A stretch of 55,627 nucleotides of DNA from Sphingopyxis sp. (lineage in GTDB: Bacteria > Pseudomonadota > Alphaproteobacteria > Sphingomonadales > Sphingomonadaceae), in contig NZ_JAOZVW010000036.1 in NCBI RefSeq assembly GCF_025869345.1, forward strand, positions 11,975 through 67,601, written 5' to 3'. Below, in pieces: positions 34,673 through 43,529 of this stretch. Position 1 is the first letter of the stretch. Each line of letters begins with the position of its first letter. Below the pieces are notes generated by a model. That model had not been told where the DNA came from, did no database searches, and saw only the letters and a program-made list of their open reading frames with translations. Made by a program: the position numbers and the translations under genes.

Positions 34673-35796
34673 AGTGCGTCCATCCGACTGACGTCATTGC
34701 GCGCCGCAGAATTCACGGCGCGCATCCGAGTGCTGTTAAACAACCTGCAGATGGCTTGCCCGACATCATTGAGGGGGTCGTCGCACGCGGCATTGGTCAT
34801 ATTGGCGTCGGAACCCGCCTGTTTTTGCAGCGCCGCGACAGCTTCTGGGCGGCCATCGTCGAGGTCTAGGAACGGAAGAAGACTGGCTGGGGCCGATGCG
34901 GCGGGAAAGCGATAGATGCGGCATTCGCGCCGGATATGCTTTGTAAGCATTCGGGCCATATTGTCATAAGCAAACTGTTGTGCATCTATCGACAGGCTGG
35001 CGGCTTTGCTTCCGAAACCCCACCCTAAAAGGCCTCGGTTCACGTCGTTTGAAGTAACATGTTCACCGGCAGGGACCGGCACTGTTCCGAGGCAGAAGAT
35101 TTCGATGCTCTGGTCGCCTTGCGCTAACTCAAGAGCTTCGATGAGGGCGACCAACACCGGATTATTCGCCCAGAGGCCACCATCAACAAAGGCTTGCTCG
35201 GCTGATGCCCCGGTGACGGTGTTCTTGATCATGGCAATGGACCTGAAGACTGGCGCTGCGGTCGATGCCAAGCATGCATCGACTAACGTGACCTGATCAT
35301 CGCGATGACTGGTGTTGGGATGGTGGGGCGTCTTGAAGACCCAGCTACGATGGTTCGCAACCGACACTGACGGGATAGCGAGCGCGATCTTTCGAGTTGA
35401 ATAAAGCTCGGCAAAGGTCACGTTGCCCAGCTCCAGTTCAAGTGCCGCAGCCAGAGCGGAGCTCCCTTCGCGGATGTAATGCGAACGAAACAGCAGATCT
35501 TTGATTAGAGCGAATCCCGCCGACTTGGGAACGCGGGTTGGGAAAATCTTCAGGCCATTCTTTTCGTACAATTCGACGACCCGCTCCATCGGCACGCCGC
35601 ATGCTAGCGCGCTCGCGACAATCGCGCCGGTGCTGGTTCCGCAAATCAGGTCAAATGCCGATCCAATGTCGAGCGGGCCATCGTCGCGCCGCGTTCCGAA
35701 GATTTCGGCTAGACCATTCAAATATGTCGCGGTGTAGACTCCACGCATGCCCCCGCCATCAAGGCATAACGCGCGGAACGGCTCAGTCGAATTCAC
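34669..35796 (-). CDS. capV: patatin-like phospholipase, CapV-type CBASS effector
   Basis: A 375-residue patatin-fold lipase. The oxyanion loop DGGGMRG (13-19), nucleophile Ser55 in GTSTG and catalytic Asp205 in VDGG are all present. CapV is activated by cyclic GMP-AMP and degrades the cell membrane of infected cells. It begins with GTG at 35796, eight bases after a GGGGGAAATC ribosome site, and overlaps the CD-NTase start. Its promoter must lie in the 363-base gap 35797-36159, so it appears to be a transcription unit separate from the Cap2/Cap3 genes. Confidence 0.92.
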   Translation of the reverse strand: MNSTEPFRALCLDGGGMRGVYTATYLNGLAEIFGTRRDDGPLDIGSAFDLICGTSTGAIVASALACGVPMERVVELYEKNGLKIFPTRVPKSAGFALIKDLLFRSHYIREGSSALAAALELELGNVTFAELYSTRKIALAIPSVSVANHRSWVFKTPHHPNTSHRDDQVTLVDACLASTAAPVFRSIAMIKNTVTGASAEQAFVDGGLWANNPVLVALIEALELAQGDQSIEIFCLGTVPVPAGEHVTSNDVNRGLLGWGFGSKAASLSIDAQQFAYDNMARMLTKHIRRECRIYRFPAASAPASLLPFLDLDDGRPEAVAALQKQAGSDANMTNAACDDPLNDVGQAICRLFNSTRMRAVNSAARNDVSRMDAL

Positions 35797-36159
35797 CGAT
35801 TTCCCCCATAAATCATCGCGTCATGACTATACTGAGATAGAAACGCAGGAAAAGGGGATACGCGGAATCGAAGCTTACCACCTTATAAGAAGCGAAAGTG
35901 CCTACGGGCCACGGTAACGGCTGACATGTGACTGGCTGCTGGTTTCAAGTTTCAAATTCGCGCGCTGGGAGAGCATTGAGTTGATAAAGAAGCCGACCTT
36001 GTACCATCAGGTGTTGAGGCGGGCGCGATCAGAATGACATCCAGAAGTAAATGCCGTAGATTCGATTTGTCTTACGCCCAAGGGAACGAATATTTATTGG
36101 CCAAGGTAATTGGTACGCCATGTGGTTTCGATGTTCGGTATTCCACGCGGGAGCCAGTG
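35797..36159. other. intergenic region between the two CBASS operons
   Basis: A 363-base gap with lower GC than the flanks. It should carry the promoter of the patatin/CD-NTase/kinase operon. A 45-codon open frame on the plus strand (36034-36171) is present but lacks a ribosome site and runs into the Cap3 3' end, so I do not call it. No repeat or RNA is apparent. Confidence 0.5.
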
Positions 36160-36621
36160 TCAGCCGAATAGCTCGTAGCTTTCGTCCCGCTCCAGTGAAG
36201 TAAGGCGAGTGGGGCTCACTCCATTTGGCGATTGGACGCCAGCGAAAAGGTCGCTGCCGCCCGCGATCATGAAAGCCATGGGCCGCCGGCTATGTTTCGC
36301 GAGCTTTCGCCAGCTCCGCAGATCGACCGAGGATGGATTGGATGAAGCGAAAGGATGGGTGTGCCACTCGCCAACCCAATCGACCGTCCCTCCCGAGGCC
36401 TTCCAAGCGCGGAGTGCGGTCATGCGATGCCCAAGAGCCGAGCGCATGAAGAGGAGGGGCGTCGCCTTGTCCCAACGCGAGGGATAGGTGAGGCGCGTAA
36501 CCTGAATTGCGTCGGCTTTGCGAAAGCCGAGCAAGAGTCCCCCGGACTCGCAGCGCACGCGTGGGTTACGTGCTCGTTGTTTGATATCTTCTAGGATAGA
36601 ATTCGGAACGAGGATGCGCAT
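36160..36621 (-). CDS. cap3: Cap3 JAMM isopeptidase of type II CBASS
   Basis: A 153-residue JAB/MPN metalloprotease. The motif is exact: Glu25 in ESGG, then H87-x-H89-x7-S97-x2-D100 in GEWHTHPFASSNPSSVD. Cap3 removes the Cap2-made conjugate from the CD-NTase C-terminus, reversing priming. Its ATG overlaps the Cap2 stop (TAATG at 36619-36623). The start is set at MRILVPNS; a longer frame to 36756 lies inside cap2 and has no matching domain. Confidence 0.92.
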   Translation of the reverse strand: MRILVPNSILEDIKQRARNPRVRCESGGLLLGFRKADAIQVTRLTYPSRWDKATPLLFMRSALGHRMTALRAWKASGGTVDWVGEWHTHPFASSNPSSVDLRSWRKLAKHSRRPMAFMIAGGSDLFAGVQSPNGVSPTRLTSLERDESYELFG

Positions 36622-38282
36622 TACCGCGAGGCTCGCAACGCCGCGCACGCCGGACAATTGGCGGCAGGCTCGGGGGAGACCGGCTTGTGGCTTCGGCCTT
36701 CGACCAAGTCGACAGCTACAGTGCGCAAGCGCTGCCCGGGTTGGCCACGCGCCCAATCGAGAATGGCACGATTGGCAAGAGCGGCCGCCATCACGGGCGC
36801 ATCGACGCTAAATGCGGCGTACGTGCCGTCACCGCAGGTGGCGGGCGTGAACTCGGTTTCTACGTCGTGTTGTGCCGCGGGGTAGCGCCATTTCCCGTCG
36901 AATTCCGGCTTGAGGCAGCGAAAGCAGGCCTTGTCATCACCGAGATTGAGGAAGCTCTGGACGCCGGCACCGTTCGCGAACACCCAGCTATGAAGCAGCG
37001 CGGTCAGATGGAGGCCGCGATCCTCTAGGAACAGCTCGTTTAGATTTGTCTGAACATTCCAATCACCAGTCGCGTCTACGATGATGTCGCAATTCTTGAG
37101 GAGCAGCCAGCTCGCGACCGCGTCGGCATCGACCGCCTTGATTTGGACTGAGGGATGAAAACGTTGCAGTTCCGCCGCGAGCGCTTGTGCCTTGTTCTGG
37201 CCGAGGTTCTCGAGATTGAGCAGGTGGCGGCCGAGGTTGCCCGGCGCCACATGATCATTGTCGAAAAGATAGAGTGGCTGATCCGACCCTGCGCCTGATT
37301 GCATCATCATGCGCGCAAGATGGCTCCCGATCGTCCCGCATCCGACGAGGCCGACCTTCTTGCCCGTGAGACCGGCGAGTTTCGGAACGTTGCGCGATGT
37401 GATCCGCTTGAGACTGCAGTCGCTCGCAGACCAGCGCTGCAAACCTAGCTTGTCCTTCACCAATTGCATCATCCTTGGAATTGCTGCCTCTCTGATCCGG
37501 CCGCCCTTGACGCCGCTAGAGATCGACCGGGGCGGCGGAATACGAAACCCGATCATCGCGTTCGCGGCGAAAACGAAACACAGCTCGTCAGCGAGGAGCT
37601 TCTGCTCGATCGTTTGCCAGTGGACATGGCCAAGGGCTGCTTGCGCCACCCACCATGTGCGCAGGGTCGCGAGGTCCTTGGGTTGCTCAAGCGTCGCGCC
37701 CGGCCCTACGCGGCCGTCCGTGTCGACGATGTAGACGCCTCGAACCGGCGCGCCGGCCTCCCATCCGCTGATCATGTTGCTTTCGGAAATGATGGTGATC
37801 TTCCGGTCGGACCGGCTTGCCTTGTAAAGGTCAAGCGTTCGCGTGCCTGCGCGACCTAGGCGCGGGACAAGCGACCAGGCATGTCGCTCCGCATGCCAAT
37901 ATTGCTGATACTCGTCAGCCGCCTCCTCAGCGCCGCGGCCCTTGAACGATCTTTCGAGCGTCGTCGCAGCTTCGGCCAGGATGCGCAGGATCGCCTCTCC
38001 CGGTCGCATATTGTCGAGCGGCAGGCCCGCACCGGACGCATAGCAGATACCGGTATCGACCTCGACATGCGCGAGGACCTCCGGGTCAATCTGCGTGCGA
38101 TCGACGAGGTGAACACGGGGGCGCTCAATTAGCCTCGTGTCGGGGACTTCGAGAAGGACATCGACCTTCTTACCGTGGACGCGAATGGCGCCGGCAAAGG
38201 TTGGACAGGAACCGTCGGCGATCGTGAAGCCGCGAGCAACCAGCGTCGCATGTATTTCGGCGCGCGCGGCGGCGGGCTTCAT
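36621..38282 (-). CDS. cap2: Cap2 E2-E1 fusion of type II CBASS
   Basis: A 553-residue ubiquitin-transfer-like enzyme. The N-terminal E2-like domain (about 1-130) has candidate Cys80 in VDTGICYASG. A linker leads to the E1/ThiF domain (about 300-553) with nucleotide loop GLVGCGTIGS (311-320), DNDHVAPGNLGRH (341-353), zinc pairs CFRC (453/456) and CPAC (543/546), and catalytic-type Cys483 in TPATCGDGT. Cap2 joins the C-terminal Gly of its CD-NTase to cellular targets and so primes it. It overlaps both neighbours by one base, giving a tight CD-NTase/cap2/cap3 unit. Confidence 0.92.
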   Translation of the reverse strand: MKPAAARAEIHATLVARGFTIADGSCPTFAGAIRVHGKKVDVLLEVPDTRLIERPRVHLVDRTQIDPEVLAHVEVDTGICYASGAGLPLDNMRPGEAILRILAEAATTLERSFKGRGAEEAADEYQQYWHAERHAWSLVPRLGRAGTRTLDLYKASRSDRKITIISESNMISGWEAGAPVRGVYIVDTDGRVGPGATLEQPKDLATLRTWWVAQAALGHVHWQTIEQKLLADELCFVFAANAMIGFRIPPPRSISSGVKGGRIREAAIPRMMQLVKDKLGLQRWSASDCSLKRITSRNVPKLAGLTGKKVGLVGCGTIGSHLARMMMQSGAGSDQPLYLFDNDHVAPGNLGRHLLNLENLGQNKAQALAAELQRFHPSVQIKAVDADAVASWLLLKNCDIIVDATGDWNVQTNLNELFLEDRGLHLTALLHSWVFANGAGVQSFLNLGDDKACFRCLKPEFDGKWRYPAAQHDVETEFTPATCGDGTYAAFSVDAPVMAAALANRAILDWARGQPGQRLRTVAVDLVEGRSHKPVSPEPAANCPACAALRASR

Positions 38283-39481
38283 CAGCCCGAGGTCGAAGCG
38301 ATGACTGCAGGTGCGGGATTGCGCGCCGGCTGCGCATGGACCACGGCAGCAATCTGCGGCCCGGCGATTTTTACGGCATCCGGACGGAAAGGAACGCGTT
38401 CGCCAAAGATTGCACGCAGTTTTCGCACGACTTCGGTAGCATCGCCGGTGCGTTCGAGTGCGGCAATCATCCGGTCCTTCAGCTGATTGGACCGCGCGAC
38501 AATGTCACGGCGCATGTCGTCGCTCCAGCTGTTTAGGCAGGCATCGACGAGCACCGGGTTCCGAACCTCCCCAGCCAGAATATCAGGGAGCCGCCGCGCG
38601 ACTTCTAGGATCAGGAAATCGTCCCGCTCCTCGCCGGGAAGTGCGCCTTGCTCGTTGCAATATTGCTGGAGCGCGACATCGACTGCGCGCATTAGGCAGA
38701 GCGAGCTCAGCCCGCAGTCGAGCCATTCATAATCGCGCCAGCCTTTGAAGAAGCGGCAGAGGCGGCGGAAGACCGGACCGTATTGATCGACGCGGCCATC
38801 TACCCAATCCTGAAGCCTCTGAGGATCGGATTGGATCCAGCTGCCGTCCTCGCGCGCAAGCATGATCTTGTCCGACGGCAAGCGGTAGCTGTCGAGCATC
38901 ATTGTGCGGTTCAGTGCCGAGGCAAAGCTCGCCGTAGCGGCTTCCTTGATCTGGGCGAAGCGTTCCCGCGGCACCGAGTAGATCGGAATGTCGAGATGGG
39001 CCCCCGGCCAGAGCTTGACCCGCACGCAATTGGGTTTGCTCTCAACCCCGGTCCAGCCCTCGGCCCTCGCCACCGGCTTCAGTGTTTCGACGACAAAATC
39101 GAAGAGTAGCTTCGCGACAAGTGCTGGTTCGCCGCTGTCGAGAAATTCGACGGGTACATACATGCCATCGTCCAGATCGATCTCCTGCCGCCACTGCGGC
39201 GGGTCGTTAATCGTCTTGTAGGCGAAGCTGCCCTGGGTCATGAACTTGACCTCGACAGGGCCGCGCATCGCACGCCGCGCCGCGGAATGCCATTCGTCGC
39301 GCCAATATCGGTCCTCGAACCGGATTTTATCGGCCGCAAGTTTGAGCGCAGCGCGCGCCTTGGCGCGGGCTGCCATGAGATCGGCGCGAGCGGTGTCGCC
39401 GATATCGAGGCGTGCGAGATAGCTCGCCTCGAGCTTCAGACCGCAGAAAAGTGCATGGGCATTGGCGAGCGTTTTTGTCAT
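38282..39481 (-). CDS. CD-NTase (DncV-like), CBASS set 2
   Basis: A 399-residue cyclic-nucleotide synthase. Motifs: QGSFAYKT (83-90), metal ligands D102/D104 in EIDLDDGMYV and D164 in PGAHLDIPIY. These match V. cholerae DncV closely in layout. The C-terminus is a Pro/Ala-rich tail ending S-T-S-G, with a terminal Gly as expected for a Cap2 substrate. Its stop overlaps the cap2 start (TGATG). The divergent Cap15-like membrane protein 63 bases away is its probable effector. It is clearly different from the set 1 CD-NTase, so one is not a recent duplicate of the other. Confidence 0.93.
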   Translation of the reverse strand: MTKTLANAHALFCGLKLEASYLARLDIGDTARADLMAARAKARAALKLAADKIRFEDRYWRDEWHSAARRAMRGPVEVKFMTQGSFAYKTINDPPQWRQEIDLDDGMYVPVEFLDSGEPALVAKLLFDFVVETLKPVARAEGWTGVESKPNCVRVKLWPGAHLDIPIYSVPRERFAQIKEAATASFASALNRTMMLDSYRLPSDKIMLAREDGSWIQSDPQRLQDWVDGRVDQYGPVFRRLCRFFKGWRDYEWLDCGLSSLCLMRAVDVALQQYCNEQGALPGEERDDFLILEVARRLPDILAGEVRNPVLVDACLNSWSDDMRRDIVARSNQLKDRMIAALERTGDATEVVRKLRAIFGERVPFRPDAVKIAGPQIAAVVHAQPARNPAPAVIASTSG

Positions 39482-39544
39482 GGATTCCCCCCAAGGAAGT
39501 CACCTTTTGTTCTAATATGGGTATCACCCGCCGCGAATTCAACT
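39482..39544. promoter_or_regulatory. divergent promoter region of CBASS set 2
   Basis: A 63-bp gap between the CD-NTase start and the Cap15-like start. Both transcripts must begin here or just inside the genes. No clear -10/-35 set can be picked by eye. Confidence 0.4.
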
Positions 39545-40267
39545 ATGGTGAATCGAATGTACAGGATCATTCCGCACAAGCTGCTCTATACGATCATCGC
39601 CTGGCTGATTCTGGGAGTGTATCTCGGAATCAATTCGATCGCACAGTGGCTGCAGGCGGAGCTGCGGCTCTCGTCCGCGATCACGCTTGGTTGGCTGCTT
39701 ATCTCGGCTCTTCTGATCAATCCGGTCTGGCGCTGGGTGTGGAGAAGAGTTCCAGCGCTGGGCCGTTGGATATTTCCTGATCTCAACGGCGAGTGGGACG
39801 TCGAGATCGTGTCGAACCATTCGATTCATCGGCAATTGGCCGATGCTGCCGCGAGGCGGACCGAGAAGTTCGACATCGATCTTTGCCCCGACTGCGACCT
39901 GGCGCCTCTCATGGCCGTCCATCTCAAGGCGGAAATTGTCCAGACCTGGTTCAAGTTTGAGATCGTCCTCGAAAACCCGGCGGGCAATACACCGATCCGG
40001 CGCTCCGAAGTCGTATCAGTCGATCCTTTTCGCGGGGACGGCCTGAAACGCGGCGGTCTCTACTATTTCTTCGAGCAGGAGAACGAGACAGCGGGGCAAT
40101 CGGACGAGCGCTATTTTTACGGCGCTGCGCGCGTCGAATATGATCCGCGGTCCGACATTCTCGCAGGATTGTTTTGGACCGAGCGCATGTGGCATCGCGG
40201 TCTCAATACCGCGGGCAAGATACGTTACCGACGCGCCAATGCAGCCAGAAACCTCCCGGCTCGTTAA
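39545..40267 (+). CDS. cap15: Cap15-like membrane CBASS effector
   Basis: A 240-residue protein with two N-terminal transmembrane helices (about 12-33 and 44-62) and a beta-rich C-terminal domain (about 78-230) starting FPDLNGEWDVEI. That is the layout of Cap15, a 2TM plus beta-barrel cyclic-dinucleotide receptor that assembles in the inner membrane and disrupts it. It is transcribed away from the set 2 CD-NTase. Two starts are possible: ATG 39545, used here, or ATG 39557, which has a GGTGA site five bases upstream. Family assignment rests on topology and the PDLNG-W signature. Confidence 0.82.
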   Translation: MVNRMYRIIPHKLLYTIIAWLILGVYLGINSIAQWLQAELRLSSAITLGWLLISALLINPVWRWVWRRVPALGRWIFPDLNGEWDVEIVSNHSIHRQLADAAARRTEKFDIDLCPDCDLAPLMAVHLKAEIVQTWFKFEIVLENPAGNTPIRRSEVVSVDPFRGDGLKRGGLYYFFEQENETAGQSDERYFYGAARVEYDPRSDILAGLFWTERMWHRGLNTAGKIRYRRANAARNLPAR

Positions 40268-40596
40268 AGCGCGTTAGAAGGCTGATGCAGCTTTTCCCTA
40301 TCTTACTGCGCATGCGGATGGCCGATTTCGTTAGTTGCAACTGAAAGCTACTAATCCGTACCAGCCACGCTTTGCAAGAAAGCCGCCGACCTCGAACCAA
40401 TCTAATTAAGCCGAACCACGGTTCGGCGAATGCGCCGGACGGCGGCCATTCAGATCTCTCCGCGCGAAAACCTGAAGTTCGATAGCACCAATCCGGACCG
40501 AATAGGAGTAACGATCCAATAAAAATATTGCTCCGAAAGAGCAATTTTCAGCTATGAAGCGCGCAGGGATTTGAAGGGAATTAGGGGGAGGCGAGA
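40268..40596. other. gene-free interval with two palindromes
   Basis: A 329-base, AT-richer gap. It holds a perfect 8-bp inverted repeat with a two-base centre (GCCGAACC-AC-GGTTCGGC, 40410-40427), operator-like, and a hairpin ATTGCTC-CGAAA-GAGCAAT followed by TTT (40527-40548). The second sits 49 bases before the DUF6119 gene and could end a transcript from the Cap15-like gene or regulate the next one. Confidence 0.5.
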
Positions 40597-42351
40597 TTGG
40601 CCATAAGTGCTTCTGCGATTGCCGCGGTAACACCGCCGTCTGTCACTTTGTCCTTGCGGCTGCTCAAAAGAACGAAGAGCATCGACGATGCAATACGCGC
40701 GACACGCTCGCTGATCGAACATGAAGCAACAGTTGGACGGCTGTTTTCCGAACAAACGGTTAGTAAAGAGCCCACGTGGCTGGGCTTCGTGAATGCCTTT
40801 TCGTCCAACGGACCACTCGAGCTTTCGAACCGTAGTTGTTCGGCGCTCCTGTTTCTGGAAATCCCTGATAGCGCGTCTGTCGCACCGTCATTGACCGGCG
40901 GCAGCGCGGCGCAAATCCCAGCCGACGCCTCCGTTGCGACTACGGTGCCAGCGGTAACACGTATCTTTGCACTGGCATTTGGCGGCGGACACCATGCGCT
41001 CGATCCCGACGCCATCGAGCGCAATTTCGGATTACGGGTTGCGCTCAACTCGATCGCGCGCGAGGATTTGCGCAATATCGATGTTGCCACGCTCGACGCA
41101 ACGACGTTTCAGAAGCGCTATCAGGCAAGCCGAAAATCCGATCTCCGCGAGTTTGGTATTGACACGCAACAAGAGTTATTTCGCCTCGCCGGCGGTGCGC
41201 CGACAGATGCGAGTTTTGCCCGCTCACTTGCAGGGAAGGACGCCCTGACACTGACGGCGAACCTTACGCCTGCCGGCCTCATCGCAAAATGCGCGAAGGC
41301 ACTCTCACTCTTCACTGCAACTGATTACAAGAAGGACTACGGTTTCATCGACCATATCACGCCGGTCCGCGACAACGATTGCATCGCAAAGCTCGACGAG
41401 CGCATCTTCGAGGCCGTCGAAACTTTGCTCGATGGTAAATCGTCAGACCTCCACCTAATGATGCCGGATATCATTGATCCGGAAGCCGTCTATGAAATCG
41501 GCTATTTTGGCAAGGGGCTCAACCCCGGAAAAAAGAAGGGGTTCGGCGAGCTCGCCATCGAAGATTATGTCGCCGAGCTCAAGGCCGGAAAGCCGGAGGA
41601 GCTCAAGAGCATCGCCGATTTGCGGGGACACGAGGTCCGGCTGGTCAAGAATGGTCAAGGCAACAAGGAGCAAGCCCGCCGCCTATATGATTGTTTCATT
41701 TTCGAAACTGATCTCGACAAGGTCACGCACGTTCTTTTCGCCGGCGAATGGTACGCGATTGACACCAAATATCATACCGAGGTCGAAACTGATTTCACCC
41801 GGATTCTTGCTAGCACTCCGATCATTGCATCTACAACAAGTGCCAATGAACAGGATTTGATCGCGGAGCTAGACAAGCACGCTCATTTCCTCAATCTCGA
41901 CAAGGTGAAAGCTTCTCCGTTCGGCGCGGGCGGAGCCAACCTCGAGCCATGCGACTTCCTGTCCAAGAGCAAGGAATTCATTCATCTAAAGGACGGTCAC
42001 GGCTCAGCCCCGATCAGCCATCTGTGGTCACAAGGTGTAGTCTCGGCCGAAGCATTCGTCCGAGACGAAGTGTTTCGCAAATCGATGCGCGATAGCGCGA
42101 TCAAGCGGCAGACGAAGGCAAAGAAAAAAGGGTTCGAGACCATCCTTCCCGATGGGCGAACCAAGCCAGTTCCGACGGATTTCAAGGTCGTCTACGGAAT
42201 CATGCGGCATCGCTACAAGCATTCGAAAAAACTCGGCCTTCCCTTTTTTAGCAAAGTCAGTCTCCGGGCGGCGGCGCGACGCATTGAGCTGATGGGCTTT
42301 ACGGTCGAGGTCCATCTTATCGAAAAGATCCACGCCTCAACGTTGCCCTGA
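40597..42351 (+). CDS. DUF6119 / TIGR04141-like sporadically distributed protein
   Basis: A 584-residue protein. The stretch AFGGGHHALDPDAIERNFGLRVALNSI, followed by DLRNIDVATLDATTFQKRYQASR and LREFGIDTQQELFRLAGG, matches my memory of the DUF6119 family (TIGR04141, named for sporadic distribution). Later parts (HVLFAGEWYAIDTKYHTEVE; RHRYKHSKKLGLPFFSKVSLRAAARRIELMGF) are also typical. Its biochemical function is unknown to me. It starts with TTG at 40597, six bases after GGGGGAGG. Being alone, on an island and beside CBASS genes makes a defence role plausible but unproven. Confidence 0.8.
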   Translation: MAISASAIAAVTPPSVTLSLRLLKRTKSIDDAIRATRSLIEHEATVGRLFSEQTVSKEPTWLGFVNAFSSNGPLELSNRSCSALLFLEIPDSASVAPSLTGGSAAQIPADASVATTVPAVTRIFALAFGGGHHALDPDAIERNFGLRVALNSIAREDLRNIDVATLDATTFQKRYQASRKSDLREFGIDTQQELFRLAGGAPTDASFARSLAGKDALTLTANLTPAGLIAKCAKALSLFTATDYKKDYGFIDHITPVRDNDCIAKLDERIFEAVETLLDGKSSDLHLMMPDIIDPEAVYEIGYFGKGLNPGKKKGFGELAIEDYVAELKAGKPEELKSIADLRGHEVRLVKNGQGNKEQARRLYDCFIFETDLDKVTHVLFAGEWYAIDTKYHTEVETDFTRILASTPIIASTTSANEQDLIAELDKHAHFLNLDKVKASPFGAGGANLEPCDFLSKSKEFIHLKDGHGSAPISHLWSQGVVSAEAFVRDEVFRKSMRDSAIKRQTKAKKKGFETILPDGRTKPVPTDFKVVYGIMRHRYKHSKKLGLPFFSKVSLRAAARRIELMGFTVEVHLIEKIHASTLP

Positions 42352-42915
42352 CGGTAAAGTCAGGCCATCAATAACATCATGATGGACGAATATACGCCCG
42401 AGGAAGAGCTCGCTGCCGAGAGATCACCGGTCAGCGGAGTGTCAGCTATTTAGAATTCGGCTTTAAAAGCCGACCGTCTTCAATCGGCCAAGTCCACTGC
42501 GCTGCGATCTAAACGACGGCCCGCCTGTCGACGGGGCCATTTTGCATTGCTGCGGCCGCGCGATGATTAATTCGAAGCGCCCGTAGCTGTTTTTTCCGTC
42601 GCGGTGCCTTCGTCGAGACCCGCAAGCTTTGCGCCGATCACTTTGGCGTTTAATCGCCGAGCACGTTCGCACGCTCACAAGCGCCGGCGAGATAGCCGGG
42701 GTCGAGCACTGGCGCGCTATCGCGGCCCGCCTCGATCAGATCGGCACGGCCCAAGTGACAAGAAGGATTCGCTCGAGCTGCGCCCCCAGGACAATCCCAT
42801 CCGGGAGCTCAGCGATGCTTGACTCGGAAGAATTGGTTTCCGCAGCGTAAACCAAAGCTTGATTGAAGCCTTCCAAAGGCGTCATTATGAGTGTCCGGGG
42901 CGGTGGGTAGATCAG
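42352..42915. other. gene-poor interval with decayed reading frames
   Basis: A 564-base gap. No intact gene is supportable. The part 42600-42790 encodes, across a frame change near 42655, RKLCADHFGV and then LIAEHVRTLTSAGEIAGVEHWRAIAARLDQI. This resembles a small sphingomonad protein type (DUF6961-like, from memory) and is listed separately as a possible pseudogene. The rest shows no repeat or clear promoter. Confidence 0.45.
42604..42790 (+). pseudogene. possible frameshifted small DUF6961-like gene
   Basis: Two overlapping plus-strand frames together give a plausible small protein: one supplies RKLCADHFGV, the other LIAEHVRTLTSAGEIAGVEHWRAIAARLDQI. A single frameshift near 42655 would join them. 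The family is recalled, not searched. It could equally be chance coding in GC-rich DNA. Confidence 0.3.
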
Positions 42916-43494
42916 ATGACGGACAATCGCGAAAGCGGGGGCGGAACGGCGCTCGATCAATTGACGTCAGGTGAGAGAGCCTGTCTCGAACTGGTCGCCG
43001 AGCATTTGCAATCAAAAGAAATCGCGAGAAAGCTGGGAATTTCGCGGCATACGGTCGATGCACGATTGAAAGCCGCCTGCGCGAAGCTCGGCACGACCTC
43101 GCGCTTTGTCGCCGCGCGGATGCTATCCGGTGCTCCGCTCGAAGCACCCGATGTTACCGTAACGCCTGCTAATACCAATTTGACATATGAACGCTCGGAG
43201 CTTCCCCGCCCCGATAGCGATGCCAAAAGAGAGGCATCGACGGGGCAAGGCGACGGACCCGGCGATCTCAAGCAGAAGGACAGCATCGAGCCGGTATCCC
43301 ATAGGGATTCTGGAAGCGGCAGGTCATGGCTTGAGCCTTCACATCCGCTCGCCAAATTCCTGGGAGCCGAGAACCAGCTTTCGATTGGCAGGCGACTCTT
43401 CTACATCTTCGCCATCGCGATCGGCACTGCCATCGCCTTTGGCGCCTTGGTGAACGGACTGGCCGGCATTTCGAGGATGTTCTCGTCCCCATGA
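42916..43494 (+). CDS. membrane-tethered LuxR-type HTH protein
   Basis: A 192-residue protein. The N-terminal LuxR-type helix-turn-helix (about 12-70) reads LTSGERACLELVAEHLQSKEIARKLGISRHTVDARLKAAC. A long charged, disordered linker follows, and a single C-terminal transmembrane helix (about 160-183, LFYIFAIAIGTAIAFGALVNGL) would hold it at the inner membrane with the DNA-binding domain in the cytoplasm. There is no receiver or ligand domain. It starts a run of small same-strand genes and overlaps the next open frame, suggesting an operon. Confidence 0.8.
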   Translation: MTDNRESGGGTALDQLTSGERACLELVAEHLQSKEIARKLGISRHTVDARLKAACAKLGTTSRFVAARMLSGAPLEAPDVTVTPANTNLTYERSELPRPDSDAKREASTGQGDGPGDLKQKDSIEPVSHRDSGSGRSWLEPSHPLAKFLGAENQLSIGRRLFYIFAIAIGTAIAFGALVNGLAGISRMFSSP

Positions 43495-43529
43495 TAGGAG
43501 CCTGCACCGATCCGCAGGCAGGGGGAAGC

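Noticed and set aside
36034-36171. A 45-codon plus-strand frame in the gap between the two CBASS operons
   Set aside because: No ribosome site, runs into the Cap3 3' end on the other strand, no recognisable similarity.
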